From an uncultured Eubacteriales bacterium (GTDB lineage Bacteria > Bacillota > Clostridia > Christensenellales > Borkfalkiaceae), in assembly GCA_900542935.1 (NCBI GenBank), contig UQPN01000008.1:12655-76654 (forward strand): DNA of 64,000 bases. Reading direction: 5' to 3'. Each line of letters begins with the position of its first letter. The stretch's first letter is position 1. This document shows, in pieces, positions 1-8,657 of this stretch. The notes under the pieces were generated by a model, which saw only the letters and a program-made list of their open reading frames with translations, was not told the DNA's origin and ran no database searches. Made by a program: the position numbers and the translations under genes.

Positions 1-1
1 C

Positions 2-724
2 GTAGATACGGAATACGTACGGTTTACGGACGAGGCGAATACCGCTCTTGCGTTTGTATCGCTGGACGAAAACGGCGAAAGATCGTTTTCCTTTTACCGA
101 AAGCCCTCGGCGGACATGCTTCTCGGCGCCGCCGACGTTGCGGACATTTCGTTCGATACAACGGACGTTCTGCATTTCGGCAGCGTGGATCTGATTGACG
201 CGCCCGTGAGAAAAGCGCACGACGCGCTGATAGAAAAAGCGAGAAAAAGCGGCGCGACGGTGAGTTTCGACCCGAATCTGAGATATTCGCTCTGGAAAAG
301 CAAAGACGAATTGCTGGAAACGGTAAGGCGGTATATTCCGCTTGCGGACGTGATAAAAGTCAGCGAAGAGGAGCTTGCCGATATTACGGGTGAAGCGGAT
401 ATGAAAAAGGCGGCGGTTTCCCTCCTTGGCGGAAACGTGAAACTGGCGATTGTTACGATGGGTGCCGCGGGCGCGACGGCGTATACGAAAGAAGCGGAAG
501 TATACGTTCCTTCCGAAAAGGCGGAACGGGTAGCGGATACCACGGGCGCGGGCGATTCGTTTGTGGGGGCAACGCTGTATCAGCTGGTGGAAAACGGCTT
601 CGATATTTCCGCCGCCGCGCTGAAAAGAATATTGACTTACGCCAACAAAACGGCGGGGTACGTGGTGGGCAGAGCGGGCGCTATCCCAGCGATGCCCACC
701 GGGAAAGAAATCTTCGGAAAATAA
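2..724 (+). CDS. Fructokinase-like PfkB sugar kinase (5' end cut by window)
   Basis: This PfkB-family kinase probably phosphorylates fructose in the cytoplasm with ATP. The reading frame is open from base 2, so the N-terminus lies outside the window; the first methionine seen (116) is internal. The segment ANTALAFVSLDENGER is typical of bacterial fructokinases, and DTTGAGDSF near the C-terminus carries the catalytic Asp and the anion hole of the family. It ends 21 nt before a GH32 gene, which fits a sucrose/fructan operon in which the hydrolase releases fructose for this kinase. A ribokinase or KDG-kinase assignment cannot be excluded, but the neighbour favours fructose. Confidence 0.85.
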   Translation, partial: VDTEYVRFTDEANTALAFVSLDENGERSFSFYRKPSADMLLGAADVADISFDTTDVLHFGSVDLIDAPVRKAHDALIEKARKSGATVSFDPNLRYSLWKSKDELLETVRRYIPLADVIKVSEEELADITGEADMKKAAVSLLGGNVKLAIVTMGAAGATAYTKEAEVYVPSEKAERVADTTGAGDSFVGATLYQLVENGFDISAAALKRILTYANKTAGYVVGRAGAIPAMPTGKEIFGK

Positions 725-745
725 GATGTATGAGCGGGGACGATT

Positions 746-2272
746 ATGACGAACGAACATAAAAAAGACGATGCAACCTGCCCTGCGGCGGAGAAAAAAA
801 CGGAGTCCGTTACCGAATTTTCGGTGGAGCGCGCCGACGAATACGTGAAGCGTTTTGTGCCTTCCGTGGTGCAAAAATACCGCCATACTTATCATGCGAT
901 GCCGCCCGTAGGCTGGATGAACGACCCGAACGGTTTTTGTTACGCGCTGGGCAAATACCACCTGTTTTTTCAGTTCCATCCGTATTCTTCGGTGTGGGGA
1001 CCGATGCACTGGGGACATTTTACGACGAAAGATTTTATTCGCTGGCACTGGGAAGGGGTTGCGCTTGCGCCCGATAAGGAATACGATAAAGACGGCTGTT
1101 ATTCCGGTTCCGCGGTGGAAAAAGACGGAAAAATGTATCTGTTTTATACCGCGGTGAAGGGTGATATTCAAACGCAGGCGCTTGCGGTTTCTTCCGACGG
1201 CGTGCATTTTAAAAAACAGGGCGTGATTCTTTCCGGAGAAAAACTGCCCGCCGATTGTTCGCGGCACGATTTCCGCGACCCGTACGTTTTTTTGAAAGAC
1301 GGCGTATATTATATGCTTTGCGGTTCGCAGGCGAAAGACAAAGACGGGCAGATATTGCTGTTCCGTTCGAAAGATTGCCTTGCGTGGGAATTTGCGGGAA
1401 AGTTGATAAAAGACGGAAAGCCGACGAGGGGGATTTACGAGTGCCCCTGCGCGTTTACGGCGGACGGAAAAGACGTGATTATGGCGAGCCCGCAGGGATA
1501 TCTCACGGAGGACTGGAGATACGAAAACACCGTTTCTGCGGTATATTTTACGGGAAAAATCGATTTTGAAAAGGGTGCGTTTGCGCGGGAATACGAGGAC
1601 GAAACGGACGGCGGATTCAATTTTTACGCGCCGCAGGTTGCCGCGATTCCGGACGGCAGAACGGTGATGGCGGCGTGGATGCTGCCCGGCTGCATCGAAT
1701 CGCCCGCGGCGGACGACGGCTGGAAATGCGCGATGATTCTGCCCCGCGAACTCCGTTTGCAAAACGGCAGATTGATGCAGTTGCCCGTGAGAGAGATAGA
1801 AGCGTACAGAAAAAACGCCGTGCGTTACGAAAACGTAACCATCGGCGAAAGAACGGTTTTAAACGGCGTCGGCGGCGTGAAAACGGAGCTGATATTCGAG
1901 TTGGAGCCCGGCGACGCGGAAAGGGCGGGCGTAAGGCTGTTTGAAAGCGAAAACAATTACGCCGCGGTGTATTATTCGAAAAAAGACGGTAAAATCGTGT
2001 TCGACCGTTCCGCTACGGGGCTGAACCTTTATTGCGACCAAAACGAAAAGGACGCCGCGTACCGCTCGGTGAAAACGGAAGAAAAGAACGGGGCGATTAC
2101 GCTGCGTGTATTTCTGGACGTTTCGTGCTGCGAAGTTTTTGTAAACGGCGGCGAAAGAGCGATGACCGCCGTCGTTTATACGAAAGAAAACGGCGAAGGG
2201 ATTTCTTTCTTTGCGGAGGGCGGAAACGCGAAGCTCCGTTCGCTGGAGCTTTACGATATCTGCGTGGAATAA
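746..2272 (+). CDS. GH32 sucrose-6-phosphate hydrolase / beta-fructosidase
   Basis: A 508-residue glycoside hydrolase family 32 enzyme that splits the fructosyl bond of sucrose, sucrose-6-phosphate or short fructans. The five-bladed propeller motifs are all visible: WMNDPNG with nucleophile Asp60, FRDPYVF near residue 177 (transition-state stabiliser) and YECP near residue 231 with the acid/base Glu. The last third forms the beta-sandwich. There is no signal peptide, so it acts in the cytoplasm on imported sugar. The ATG follows an AGCGGGGA site. The upstream fructokinase-like gene is co-transcribed by spacing. Whether the substrate is phosphorylated cannot be read from the sequence. Confidence 0.92.
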   Translation: MTNEHKKDDATCPAAEKKTESVTEFSVERADEYVKRFVPSVVQKYRHTYHAMPPVGWMNDPNGFCYALGKYHLFFQFHPYSSVWGPMHWGHFTTKDFIRWHWEGVALAPDKEYDKDGCYSGSAVEKDGKMYLFYTAVKGDIQTQALAVSSDGVHFKKQGVILSGEKLPADCSRHDFRDPYVFLKDGVYYMLCGSQAKDKDGQILLFRSKDCLAWEFAGKLIKDGKPTRGIYECPCAFTADGKDVIMASPQGYLTEDWRYENTVSAVYFTGKIDFEKGAFAREYEDETDGGFNFYAPQVAAIPDGRTVMAAWMLPGCIESPAADDGWKCAMILPRELRLQNGRLMQLPVREIEAYRKNAVRYENVTIGERTVLNGVGGVKTELIFELEPGDAERAGVRLFESENNYAAVYYSKKDGKIVFDRSATGLNLYCDQNEKDAAYRSVKTEEKNGAITLRVFLDVSCCEVFVNGGERAMTAVVYTKENGEGISFFAEGGNAKLRSLELYDICVE

Positions 2273-2334
2273 TATACGCGCAAGGGCACGGGGAAGCCGG
2301 GCGAAAAAAGCTTGTTCGGCAAGATAAATAATGA

Positions 2335-2365
2335 GAGAGCGTGTCGGAACAAACGGCGCGCTTTC
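2335..2365 (+). terminator. Weak terminator after the GH32 gene
   Basis: A 12-bp stem with several G-U pairs (GAGAGCGTGTCG with CGGCGCGCTTTC, 7-nt loop) follows the GH32 stop by about 60 nt. The downstream T content is only modest, so termination may be partial. Confidence 0.45.
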
Positions 2366-2404
2366 GTATGCTTTTCGACGCGAGTTTTAAATTGCGGGCG
2401 GCGA

Positions 2405-2722
2405 TTAGTCGAGTTCGAATACTTTTTTCAGTTGCGGTTGCGCGCCCGTTTCGGGATCCGTTTCCATAATAAGAACGTCTTTCATATATTCGTTCCAGCG
2501 CGAAACCGTTTCGCTTTCGCGTTGAATTTTTGCGGCGTATTCTATGCCTTTTTCGCATTCGTAATAACCGAAAAGAGTATCTCCCGAACGCCAGATCGTA
2601 TAATTTTTTATGCCGGCGGATTTTAAAACCGCTTTCATTTTTTCCCATATTTCGGCGTGGCGTTTTTCGTATTCCGCTTCTTTTCCTTTCACGACTTTTG
2701 CCGTCCATGCGTATTTTTCCAT
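2405..2722 (-). CDS. rhaM: L-rhamnose mutarotase
   Basis: A 105-residue ferredoxin-fold protein of the RhaM/DUF718 family, which interconverts the anomers of L-rhamnose and so speeds its entry into catabolism. The family hallmarks are present: an N-terminal W-T-A-K-V strand, the YEKRHAEIWEKM helix with the presumed catalytic His22, the IKNYTIWRSGDTLFGYYE strand pair and a C-terminal M-x-x-VF segment. Length matches the family. It has its own promoter (TTGACA, 18 nt, TAAAAT) and an AAGGAG site, and appears monocistronic. No other rhamnose genes are in the window. Confidence 0.9.
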   Translation of the reverse strand: MEKYAWTAKVVKGKEAEYEKRHAEIWEKMKAVLKSAGIKNYTIWRSGDTLFGYYECEKGIEYAAKIQRESETVSRWNEYMKDVLIMETDPETGAQPQLKKVFELD

Positions 2723-2744
2723 AGCGTTTTCTCCTTACGCAGCT

Positions 2745-2774
2745 ATTTTACCGCGTCGCGGCAGGCGTTGTCAA
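2745..2774 (-). promoter_or_regulatory. Sigma-A promoter of rhaM
   Basis: On the minus strand TTGACA is followed after 18 nt by TAAAAT, about 22 nt before the rhaM start codon. Confidence 0.7.
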
Positions 2775-2781
2775 TGGATAA

Positions 2782-2955
2782 TCCGACGAAAAAACAGGAA
2801 GATCCAACGAAATCGGGGAAACGGAATCGCTCGCGGCGAAAGCGTTGCCGTGCGTTTTCAATAACCGGGCGGTATTTCCGAACGGAAAATTCGTTACGGT
2901 GAATCAGACCGACGGCGCGGCGCCGGAAAAAATACTTCGCCGCGGCGGGAAATAA
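2782..2955 (+). pseudogene. Possible decayed 3' gene fragment
   Basis: The 308-bp gap between rhaM and the PTS-like gene holds an open plus-strand frame of 57 codons between two stops without a usable ATG. Its residues (for example AVFPNGKFVTVNQTDG) have the composition of real protein, unlike the basic low-complexity shadows around it. It could be the tail of a lost gene. I do not recognise the family. Confidence 0.25.
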
Positions 2956-2957
2956 AA

Positions 2958-2986
2958 AGAAAAAACGTCGGATTTGTCATCCGGCG
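2958..2986 (-). terminator. Terminator of the PTS-like gene
   Basis: An 8-bp stem with one mismatch (CGCCGGAT, loop GACAA, ATCCGACG) is followed on the minus strand by a run of T. It lies about 45 nt past the stop codon of the membrane protein gene. Confidence 0.7.
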
Positions 2987-3030
2987 TTTTATCGGTATTT
3001 TAGTTGTTGCCTTAATGATAGCGCAACCGA

Positions 3031-4239
3031 TTATTCGGGCAGGAGCATATCGTTTTGTTTAATCCAACCTTTTTTGCGGAACCATTCGGAAAGCAGCAGG
3101 TTTAACGCGGCGGGCAGAACAATCGTCAGCAAAACGATTCCGATACAGCCGAGGGCGCCCGAAGTGTACTTGAACGAATCGAACACGCCTACCAGTCCGC
3201 TGGTGCCCATACCGCCGCCGCTGGCGCCGCATTTCACTTTGAAAACGCAGGTGGAAAGCGGACCGAGAATCGCCGAAGAAAGAATCATCGGCAGCATGAT
3301 TACGGGCTTTTTCATGATGTTGGGAATTTGCAGCATGCTGGTGCCCAAGCCCTGCGCGATAAGTCCGCTCCATTTGTTTTCGCGGAAGGAAGCCACGGCA
3401 AAGCCCACCATGTGGCACGCGCAACCCACCGTTGCCGCGCCGCCCGCAAGCAGCATTGCGTTGTACTGCGCTTCGGTAACGCCCGCCGCGCCGCTTGCAT
3501 AGCCCGTTAAAATGGGGCTGGCAACCGAAATCCAGATTGCGGCGGACGACGTGGGCATCGTAAGCACGACGCCCATGACGACGGCGATGACGACGCCCAT
3601 GACGAACGGCGTTGCGTCCGTTGCGAACGCGATGAAATCGCCGAGCCGGCCGATCAGTTTAATGAAGGGATACGCCGCGAAAATTCCCGCAAACGATAAA
3701 AACAGCGCGCCGAGGGGAATTAAAATAATGTCGAGCTTCGTTTTGCCCGCGTACAGCGATACGATTTCGATGACGAGCATCGTGGCGACGTATGCGCCGA
3801 TGGGGTTGCCGGGCGCGCCGAGCGCGATAGCCGAAAACGGCGCCGCGGCGGACGGGAAAAACTTTTCGGCAAACGCGCCTGCCATGCCGGCGACGGCGGC
3901 GGAGAAGATTAAAAGTTTCGTTTTTTTCAGCGCGTGCGCGATGCCCACGCCGATACCGGCGCCCATCATGCTCTTCGCGATGTTCGAAATGCCCGTCAGC
4001 GTTCTTCCGAAATAATTGTCGGGAAACCAGCCTGCAATCATGGCGAGAATGGTGCCCGCGATGAGCGTTACGAACAAGCCTTGCGCCATGCCTGAAAACG
4101 CCGTGATGAAATAGCGCTTCGGCATGGCTTTGATATAGGTTTTGATTTTTTCTTTCGCGGTAGATTTTTGCGCCGCGTCGGTTGTTTCTGCGGGCGTTTC
4201 CTGCCGGGGTTCGGGGGCGGGCTTTTCATGTTCTGCCAT
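3031..4239 (-). CDS. PTS_EIIC_2-type membrane protein
   Basis: A 402-residue polytopic membrane protein with about ten hydrophobic segments, resembling the PTS_EIIC_2 (PF13303-like) family of stand-alone EIIC-related proteins found in Firmicutes. Conserved-looking parts are GAPGNPIGAYVATM in the middle, MPTSSAAIWISVASP and GTSGLVGVFDSFK near the C-terminus. The first about 35 residues are charged and cytosolic. No EIIA or EIIB domain or gene is nearby, so phosphotransfer is not shown; a transport or regulatory role is inferred. The start was set at the ATG behind GGAAGG; a longer frame upstream would run through the promoter. It is flanked by its own promoter and terminator. Confidence 0.8.
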   Translation of the reverse strand: MAEHEKPAPEPRQETPAETTDAAQKSTAKEKIKTYIKAMPKRYFITAFSGMAQGLFVTLIAGTILAMIAGWFPDNYFGRTLTGISNIAKSMMGAGIGVGIAHALKKTKLLIFSAAVAGMAGAFAEKFFPSAAAPFSAIALGAPGNPIGAYVATMLVIEIVSLYAGKTKLDIILIPLGALFLSFAGIFAAYPFIKLIGRLGDFIAFATDATPFVMGVVIAVVMGVVLTMPTSSAAIWISVASPILTGYASGAAGVTEAQYNAMLLAGGAATVGCACHMVGFAVASFRENKWSGLIAQGLGTSMLQIPNIMKKPVIMLPMILSSAILGPLSTCVFKVKCGASGGGMGTSGLVGVFDSFKYTSGALGCIGIVLLTIVLPAALNLLLSEWFRKKGWIKQNDMLLPE

Positions 4240-4273
4240 GTTTGTATACCTTCCGTAAAAAAATTTCGGTAAT

Positions 4274-4302
4274 ATAATAGCATTTTTTTTGAAATTAAGC
4301 AA
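4274..4302 (-). promoter_or_regulatory. Promoter of the PTS-like gene
   Basis: TTGCTT, 17 nt, TATTAT on the minus strand with a TG dinucleotide one base before the -10 box (extended -10). It sits about 35 nt before the start codon. Confidence 0.7.
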
Positions 4303-4386
4303 GCGAAACGGGGAGGACGAGGAAAAAACAGAAGAAAACCGAAAGAAAAAACGCGCGGAAAACGCAGAAAAGCGCCTGCCGACCGC

Positions 4387-4416
4387 TTGACGAATCGCGT
4401 GCGGATATGGTACAAT
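4387..4416 (+). promoter_or_regulatory. Promoter of thyA-folA
   Basis: TTGACG, 18 nt, TACAAT. The transcript would start near 4423 and reach the AAGGAG site in front of thyA. Confidence 0.7.
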
Positions 4417-4455
4417 ATACATATATTTTTACGCGTTACGAAGGAGAACGGGACT

Positions 4456-5286
4456 ATGAGCAAGGCAGACGAGATATTTATTGCGAATATGACGGATATT
4501 ATGGAAAACGGCGTGTGGGATACGAATCTGAACGTACGCCCGCACTGGGAGGACGGAACCCCCGCGCACACCGTAAAGAAATTCGGCGTGGTGAACCGTT
4601 ATAACCTGCAGGAAGAATTTCCTATTCTGACGATTCGCCGCACGGCGTTTAAATCGTGCGTGGACGAGCTCTTATGGATCTGGCAGAAAAAAAGCAACAA
4701 CGTGCACGATCTTCATTCGCATATCTGGGACAGCTGGGCGGACGAAAACGGTTCGATAGGCAAGGCGTACGGGTATCAGCTGGCGAAAAAGTCCGTTTAT
4801 AAAGAGGGCGAATTCGATCAGGTGGACAGGGTGCTGTTCGATTTGAAAAACAACCCCGCTTCGCGGCGCATCATGACGAATATTTATAACTTCGAAGATC
4901 TGCACGAGATGAATCTGTATCCGTGCGCGTATTCGATGACGTTCAACGTTTCGGGCGACACGCTGAACGGGATTCTGAATCAGCGTTCCAACGATATGCT
5001 TACGGCGAACAACTGGAACGTAACGCAGTATGCGGTGCTGCTTATCATGCTGGCGCAGGTATCGGGGCTGAAAGCGGGCGAACTGGTGCACGTGATTGCC
5101 GACGCGCATATTTACGACAGACATATTCCGCTGGTGAAAGAAGTGCTGGAAAAACCGCGCCACGCCGCGCCGAAACTGATTGTAGATCCGTCCGTGAAGA
5201 ATTTTTACGATTTCACGACGGATAGCTTCGCGCTGGAAAATTACGAGGCGGAAAAACTGGATAAAAAGATTCCCGTGGCGATTTGA
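4456..5286 (+). CDS. thyA: Thymidylate synthase
   Basis: Converts dUMP to dTMP using methylene-tetrahydrofolate, producing dihydrofolate that the next gene reduces. The 276-residue product shows the active-site Cys157 in LYPCAYSMTF, the folate/dUMP-binding stretch LNQRSNDMLTANNWNVTQYA and HIYDRHI. PCAY instead of PCH places it with the shorter phage phi3T/Bacillus ThyA type rather than the E. coli type. The start is the ATG behind AAGGAG; the longer in-frame extension overlaps the -35 box. folA follows after 24 nt, forming the classic two-gene thymidylate unit. Confidence 0.95.
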   Translation: MSKADEIFIANMTDIMENGVWDTNLNVRPHWEDGTPAHTVKKFGVVNRYNLQEEFPILTIRRTAFKSCVDELLWIWQKKSNNVHDLHSHIWDSWADENGSIGKAYGYQLAKKSVYKEGEFDQVDRVLFDLKNNPASRRIMTNIYNFEDLHEMNLYPCAYSMTFNVSGDTLNGILNQRSNDMLTANNWNVTQYAVLLIMLAQVSGLKAGELVHVIADAHIYDRHIPLVKEVLEKPRHAAPKLIVDPSVKNFYDFTTDSFALENYEAEKLDKKIPVAI

Positions 5287-5310
5287 AAAACAAAAAAAGG
5301 AGCAAAAAAA

Positions 5311-5826
5311 ATGATTCGGGCGATTTTGCACGCAGATAAAAACTGGGGCATCGGCAAAAAAAACACTCTGATGTTTTCGTTGCCGAAAGATATGAAATTT
5401 TTCCGCGAAACCACGTCGGGGCATACGGTGGTGCTGGGCGAAAACACGCTGAAATCGTTTCCGGGCGGGAAACCGTTGAAAAACAGAAAGCATATCGTGT
5501 TATCGCCGGACGCGGTGCGGGACGATTGCGAAATCGTAAGGAATCTGGACGAGGCGAAAGCGGCGATGAAACGCGCGGAAGAAAGCGGCGAGGACGTGTA
5601 CGTGATCGGCGGGGCTTCCGTGTATAAGCAACTTCTGCCGTACTGCGACGAGGTGTACGTAACGAAAGCGGACGCGGACGGCGGGGCGGATACGTTTTTT
5701 CCGAATCTGGACGTCGTCGACGGCGAAAAGAACTTCGCGTGCGTGAAACAGAGCGAACCCGAAGAGGACAACGGGATTACGATTACGTTCTGCACATATA
5801 AAAACAACGCTCCGTTGCCGCTGTAA
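5311..5826 (+). CDS. folA: Dihydrofolate reductase
   Basis: NADPH-dependent reduction of dihydrofolate to tetrahydrofolate. The 171-residue protein has the family order: AxDKNWGIGKKN, the PKDMKFF helix with the acidic residue that binds the pteridine, GHTVVLGENTLKSF, and the dinucleotide motif VIGGASVYKQLLPYCDEVYVT. A strong AAGGAG site precedes the ATG. It recycles the dihydrofolate made by ThyA immediately upstream. Confidence 0.95.
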   Translation: MIRAILHADKNWGIGKKNTLMFSLPKDMKFFRETTSGHTVVLGENTLKSFPGGKPLKNRKHIVLSPDAVRDDCEIVRNLDEAKAAMKRAEESGEDVYVIGGASVYKQLLPYCDEVYVTKADADGGADTFFPNLDVVDGEKNFACVKQSEPEEDNGITITFCTYKNNAPLPL

Positions 5827-5910
5827 GGCGCCGGGCGGAATTTTTTGCCGCTTGGGCGGGGAAAAATAAAGAAAAAAGTAAAAAAATTTTTGCAATGCGG
5901 TGAAAAATCG

Positions 5911-5939
5911 TTGCCAAAGAGCCGAAAAAGGTATAAAAT
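5911..5939 (+). promoter_or_regulatory. Promoter of typA
   Basis: TTGCCA, 17 nt, TAAAAT, about 40 nt before the GTG start of the GTPase gene. Confidence 0.6.
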
Positions 5940-5978
5940 ATTCTGCGTATATAATTTAAAGACTTGGAGAAAAATACA

Positions 5979-7808
5979 GTGATCAGAGAAGATTTAAGAA
6001 ACGTTGCGATTATCGCGCACGTAGACCACGGCAAAACGACGCTTGTAAACCAAATGTTGCAGCAGGGCGGTATGTTCCGTGAAAATCAGCAGGTGCAGGA
6101 CCGCGTGATGGATTCCAACGCGCTGGAGCGCGAACGCGGAATCACGATTCTTGCGAAAAACACTTCCGCGCACTATAAGGGCGTGAAAATCAATATTGTG
6201 GACACGCCGGGACACGCGGATTTTTCGGGCGAAGTGGAGCGCGTTTTAAAGATGGTGAACGGCGCGCTGATTCTGGTAGACGCGGCGGAGGGGCCTTTGC
6301 CGCAGACGCGTTTCGTAATGCAGAAGGCGCTGGAACTGGGGCTGAAACTGATTATCGTAATCAATAAAGTAGACCGCCCCGACGCGCGTATTTCCGAAGT
6401 GGTGGACGAAGTGCTGGAACTGATGATGGACCTTGACGCCACGGACGAACAGCTGGAAAGCCCGATTGTGTACTGCTGCGGCAGAACGGGAACCTCTTCT
6501 TTGACGCCCGATAAGCAAGAGCCGAATTTAAACCCGCTGTTCGATACCATTTTATCGCACATTCCGCCGATGGATATGGACGTGGAAGGTCCTACGCAGC
6601 TGCTTGTTTCGTGCATCGATTACAACGAATTCGTGGGGCGCATCGGCATCGGCAGAATAGAACGGGGCGTGGCGCGTACGAACGAGCCTGTTTCCGTGTG
6701 CAATTACAACGATAAAAAAGTGCGTACGAACCAGAAAATCGTAACGCTTTATCAGATCGAAGGGCTCGACCGCGTGCCCGTGGAATCGGCGAAGGCGGGC
6801 GACATCGTGGTATTTTCCGGCATCGAAGGGCTGAACATCGGCGATACCGTTTGTCAGCCGAACGCCGTGGAGCCCGTGCAGTTCGTAAAAATCGAGGATC
6901 CGACGGTGGAAATGACGTTCTCCGTGAACGACAGTCCGTTTGCCGGCAAAGAAGGAAAGTTCGTAACCACCCGTCAGTTGCGCGAAAGACTGTATAAAGA
7001 ACTGCTGCGCGACGTTTCTCTGCGCGTAAACGATACGGACAGCGCGGATTCGTTCCGCGTGTGCGGCAGAGGCGAAATGCATCTTTCCATCCTGATAGAA
7101 ACGATGCGCCGCGAGGGGTACGAATTTCAGGTTTCCACGCCGCGCGTATTGTATAAGGAAATCGACGGCGTGCGCCACGAACCGATCGAACGACTGGTGG
7201 TGGACGTGCCCGAAGATATGACGGGCCCCGTGTTTTCGGCGATGGGCAACAGAAAAGGTACGCTGTTGCATATGAACGCCATGGGCAGCCGCATGCGGCT
7301 GGAATTTGCCGTGCCGTCGCGCGGACTCTTCGGGTATAAGAGCGAATTTTTAACCGATACAAAAGGGCAGGGCATCATGAACTCCATTTTCTACGGATAC
7401 GAGCCGTACAAGGGAGATATGCAGCGCCGGAATACCGGTTCGCTGGTGGCGTTTGAAACGGGCGAAGCGGTTACTTACGGGTTGTTCAACGCACAGGGCA
7501 GAGGCACGCTGTTTATTACGCCGGGCACGCCCGTATACGAAGGCATGGTGATAGGCTATACCAACCTTGCCGACGATATCAACGTGAACGTGTGCAAAAC
7601 CAAGCATCTGACGAATACCCGTTCATCGAACAGCGACGACGCGCTGACGCTGATTCCCGTGAGCAAAATGAGCCTTGAAGAGTGCCTTGAATTCATCAAC
7701 GACGACGAACTTCTGGAAGTAACGCCGAAATCGCTGCGTATCCGCAAGAGAATTTTAGACAGCGAGCTGAGAGCAAAGGCGAGATTCAAAGAGAAAAACA
7801 TGAAATAA
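5979..7808 (+). CDS. typA: Ribosome-associated GTPase TypA/BipA
   Basis: A 609-residue translational GTPase of the EF-G-like BipA family, which acts in 50S subunit assembly and stress adaptation. The GTPase domain has AHVDHGKTT (P-loop), DTPGHADF, and NKVD; domains II, III and V plus the BipA-specific C-terminal part with the conserved RRNTGSLV region follow. I start it at GTG 5979, which has GGAG nine bases upstream and gives MIREDLRNVAIIAHVDHG, the usual N-terminus. The TTG at 5964 would place translation inside that ribosome binding site. It is monocistronic with its own promoter and terminator. Confidence 0.95.
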   Translation: MIREDLRNVAIIAHVDHGKTTLVNQMLQQGGMFRENQQVQDRVMDSNALERERGITILAKNTSAHYKGVKINIVDTPGHADFSGEVERVLKMVNGALILVDAAEGPLPQTRFVMQKALELGLKLIIVINKVDRPDARISEVVDEVLELMMDLDATDEQLESPIVYCCGRTGTSSLTPDKQEPNLNPLFDTILSHIPPMDMDVEGPTQLLVSCIDYNEFVGRIGIGRIERGVARTNEPVSVCNYNDKKVRTNQKIVTLYQIEGLDRVPVESAKAGDIVVFSGIEGLNIGDTVCQPNAVEPVQFVKIEDPTVEMTFSVNDSPFAGKEGKFVTTRQLRERLYKELLRDVSLRVNDTDSADSFRVCGRGEMHLSILIETMRREGYEFQVSTPRVLYKEIDGVRHEPIERLVVDVPEDMTGPVFSAMGNRKGTLLHMNAMGSRMRLEFAVPSRGLFGYKSEFLTDTKGQGIMNSIFYGYEPYKGDMQRRNTGSLVAFETGEAVTYGLFNAQGRGTLFITPGTPVYEGMVIGYTNLADDINVNVCKTKHLTNTRSSNSDDALTLIPVSKMSLEECLEFINDDELLEVTPKSLRIRKRILDSELRAKARFKEKNMK

Positions 7809-7824
7809 ATTTCGCGTTTATGCA

Positions 7825-7847
7825 GCCTTCCCCGAAACGGGGAAGGC
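7825..7847 (+). terminator. Terminator of typA
   Basis: A perfect 10-bp GC-rich stem (GCCTTCCCCG, loop AAA) followed by GTTTGTTT, 17 nt after the typA stop. Confidence 0.85.
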
Positions 7848-7893
7848 GTTTGTTTGCGTGAAGGAAAAATATGGGTTTGAAACGATTTTTTTT

Positions 7894-7921
7894 CATAAGA
7901 CGCGTTTTTTTCGCATACGAT
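7894..7921 (+). promoter_or_regulatory. Possible sigma-E-like sporulation promoter of yabP
   Basis: TCATAAGA and CATACGAT are separated by about 13 nt, close to the mother-cell sigma-E pattern known for yabP in Bacillus. The predicted start point would fall on or next to the ATG at 7927, so either the transcript is leaderless or the true promoter is upstream. Confidence 0.3.
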
Positions 7922-7926
7922 AAGGT

Positions 7927-8178
7927 ATGCAGGAAACAAATCATTCGATTCAGATAGACAACAGAAAAAGTATCACGGCGACGGGCATAGAGGCGGTGAA
8001 AAGTTTTTCGCCGTCGAAAATCGAATTGAGTCTTTCGGGTACGAAAACCACGCTGACGTTTTTCGGAAACGATTTTAAGATCATCGGTTTTTCGAAAGAG
8101 AGCGGTACGTTCCGCGCCGGCGGCGTAACCGATTCGTTTCGTTACGGCGGTTCGCTCCGTTCGAAGCTGTTCCGCTGA
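7927..8178 (+). CDS. yabP: Sporulation protein YabP
   Basis: An 83-residue member of the YabP/YqfC family, a small mother-cell protein needed for normal spore coat and cortex formation. It shows the family layout: N-terminal IDNRKSITATGIEAVKSF, then short beta strands (LSGTKTTLTFFGNDFKIIGF) and a terminal R-Y-G-G stretch. Its neighbours yabQ and a divIC-like gene are the same as in other spore formers, which supports the call strongly. The AAGG immediately before the ATG is too close for a normal ribosome binding site. Confidence 0.85.
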   Translation: MQETNHSIQIDNRKSITATGIEAVKSFSPSKIELSLSGTKTTLTFFGNDFKIIGFSKESGTFRAGGVTDSFRYGGSLRSKLFR

Positions 8179-8195
8179 CGGCGGAGGAAAGCGTT

Positions 8196-8657
8196 ATGGA
8201 TTCGGCGGCGCAGTTGCCCGCGTTTTTGTGCCTTGCGGCGGCGGGCGCGGCGGCGGGATTGATTTACGATGTTTTGTCGCCGCTGCGGTTTTCGAAAATT
8301 TCCGCATTTATAGCGGACGTGCTTTTCTTTCTTCTGGCGGCGGTTTTGTATGTGCTGATCGCCACGTTCTGTCGTCTGCCCGATTTTCGCTTGTACGCGT
8401 ATTTCGCGATGACGGCGGGATTTATAATATATTTGAAAAGTATGCGCTCAGTGGTTGCATTTTTCGGAAAAATGTGCTATAATACATGTGTAAAGGCACA
8501 AAAAAGGCTGTTTGAGCCTCTTTTTCGTGCTGCGGCCGCGAAATTTTCACAAAAAAAACAAAAAAGAAAATCGGCGCGGAGAAAAAAATCCGAAGAAAAA
8601 TCAAAACGCACGCGCGGAAAAATCGTTCGCGCGGCAAGGAAAAAGGTTAGCTTATGA
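8196..8657 (+). CDS. yabQ: Spore cortex protein YabQ
   Basis: A 153-residue YabQ-family membrane protein, required for spore cortex formation in Bacillus. Four hydrophobic segments span residues 5-80, with the typical G-L-I-Y-D motif (GLIYDVLSPLRF) after the first; a very basic, lysine- and arginine-rich cytosolic tail makes up the last 50 residues. A GGAGG site precedes the ATG. Its stop codon overlaps the next start (ATGA), so it is translationally coupled to the divIC-like gene. Confidence 0.85.
   Translation: MDSAAQLPAFLCLAAAGAAAGLIYDVLSPLRFSKISAFIADVLFFLLAAVLYVLIATFCRLPDFRLYAYFAMTAGFIIYLKSMRSVVAFFGKMCYNTCVKAQKRLFEPLFRAAAAKFSQKKQKRKSARRKKSEEKSKRTRGKIVRAARKKVSL

Noticed and set aside
8422..8637. 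Minus-strand frame within yabQ
   Set aside because: Covers the lysine-rich tail of yabQ; hydrophobic Phe-rich composition is a by-product of A-rich codons.
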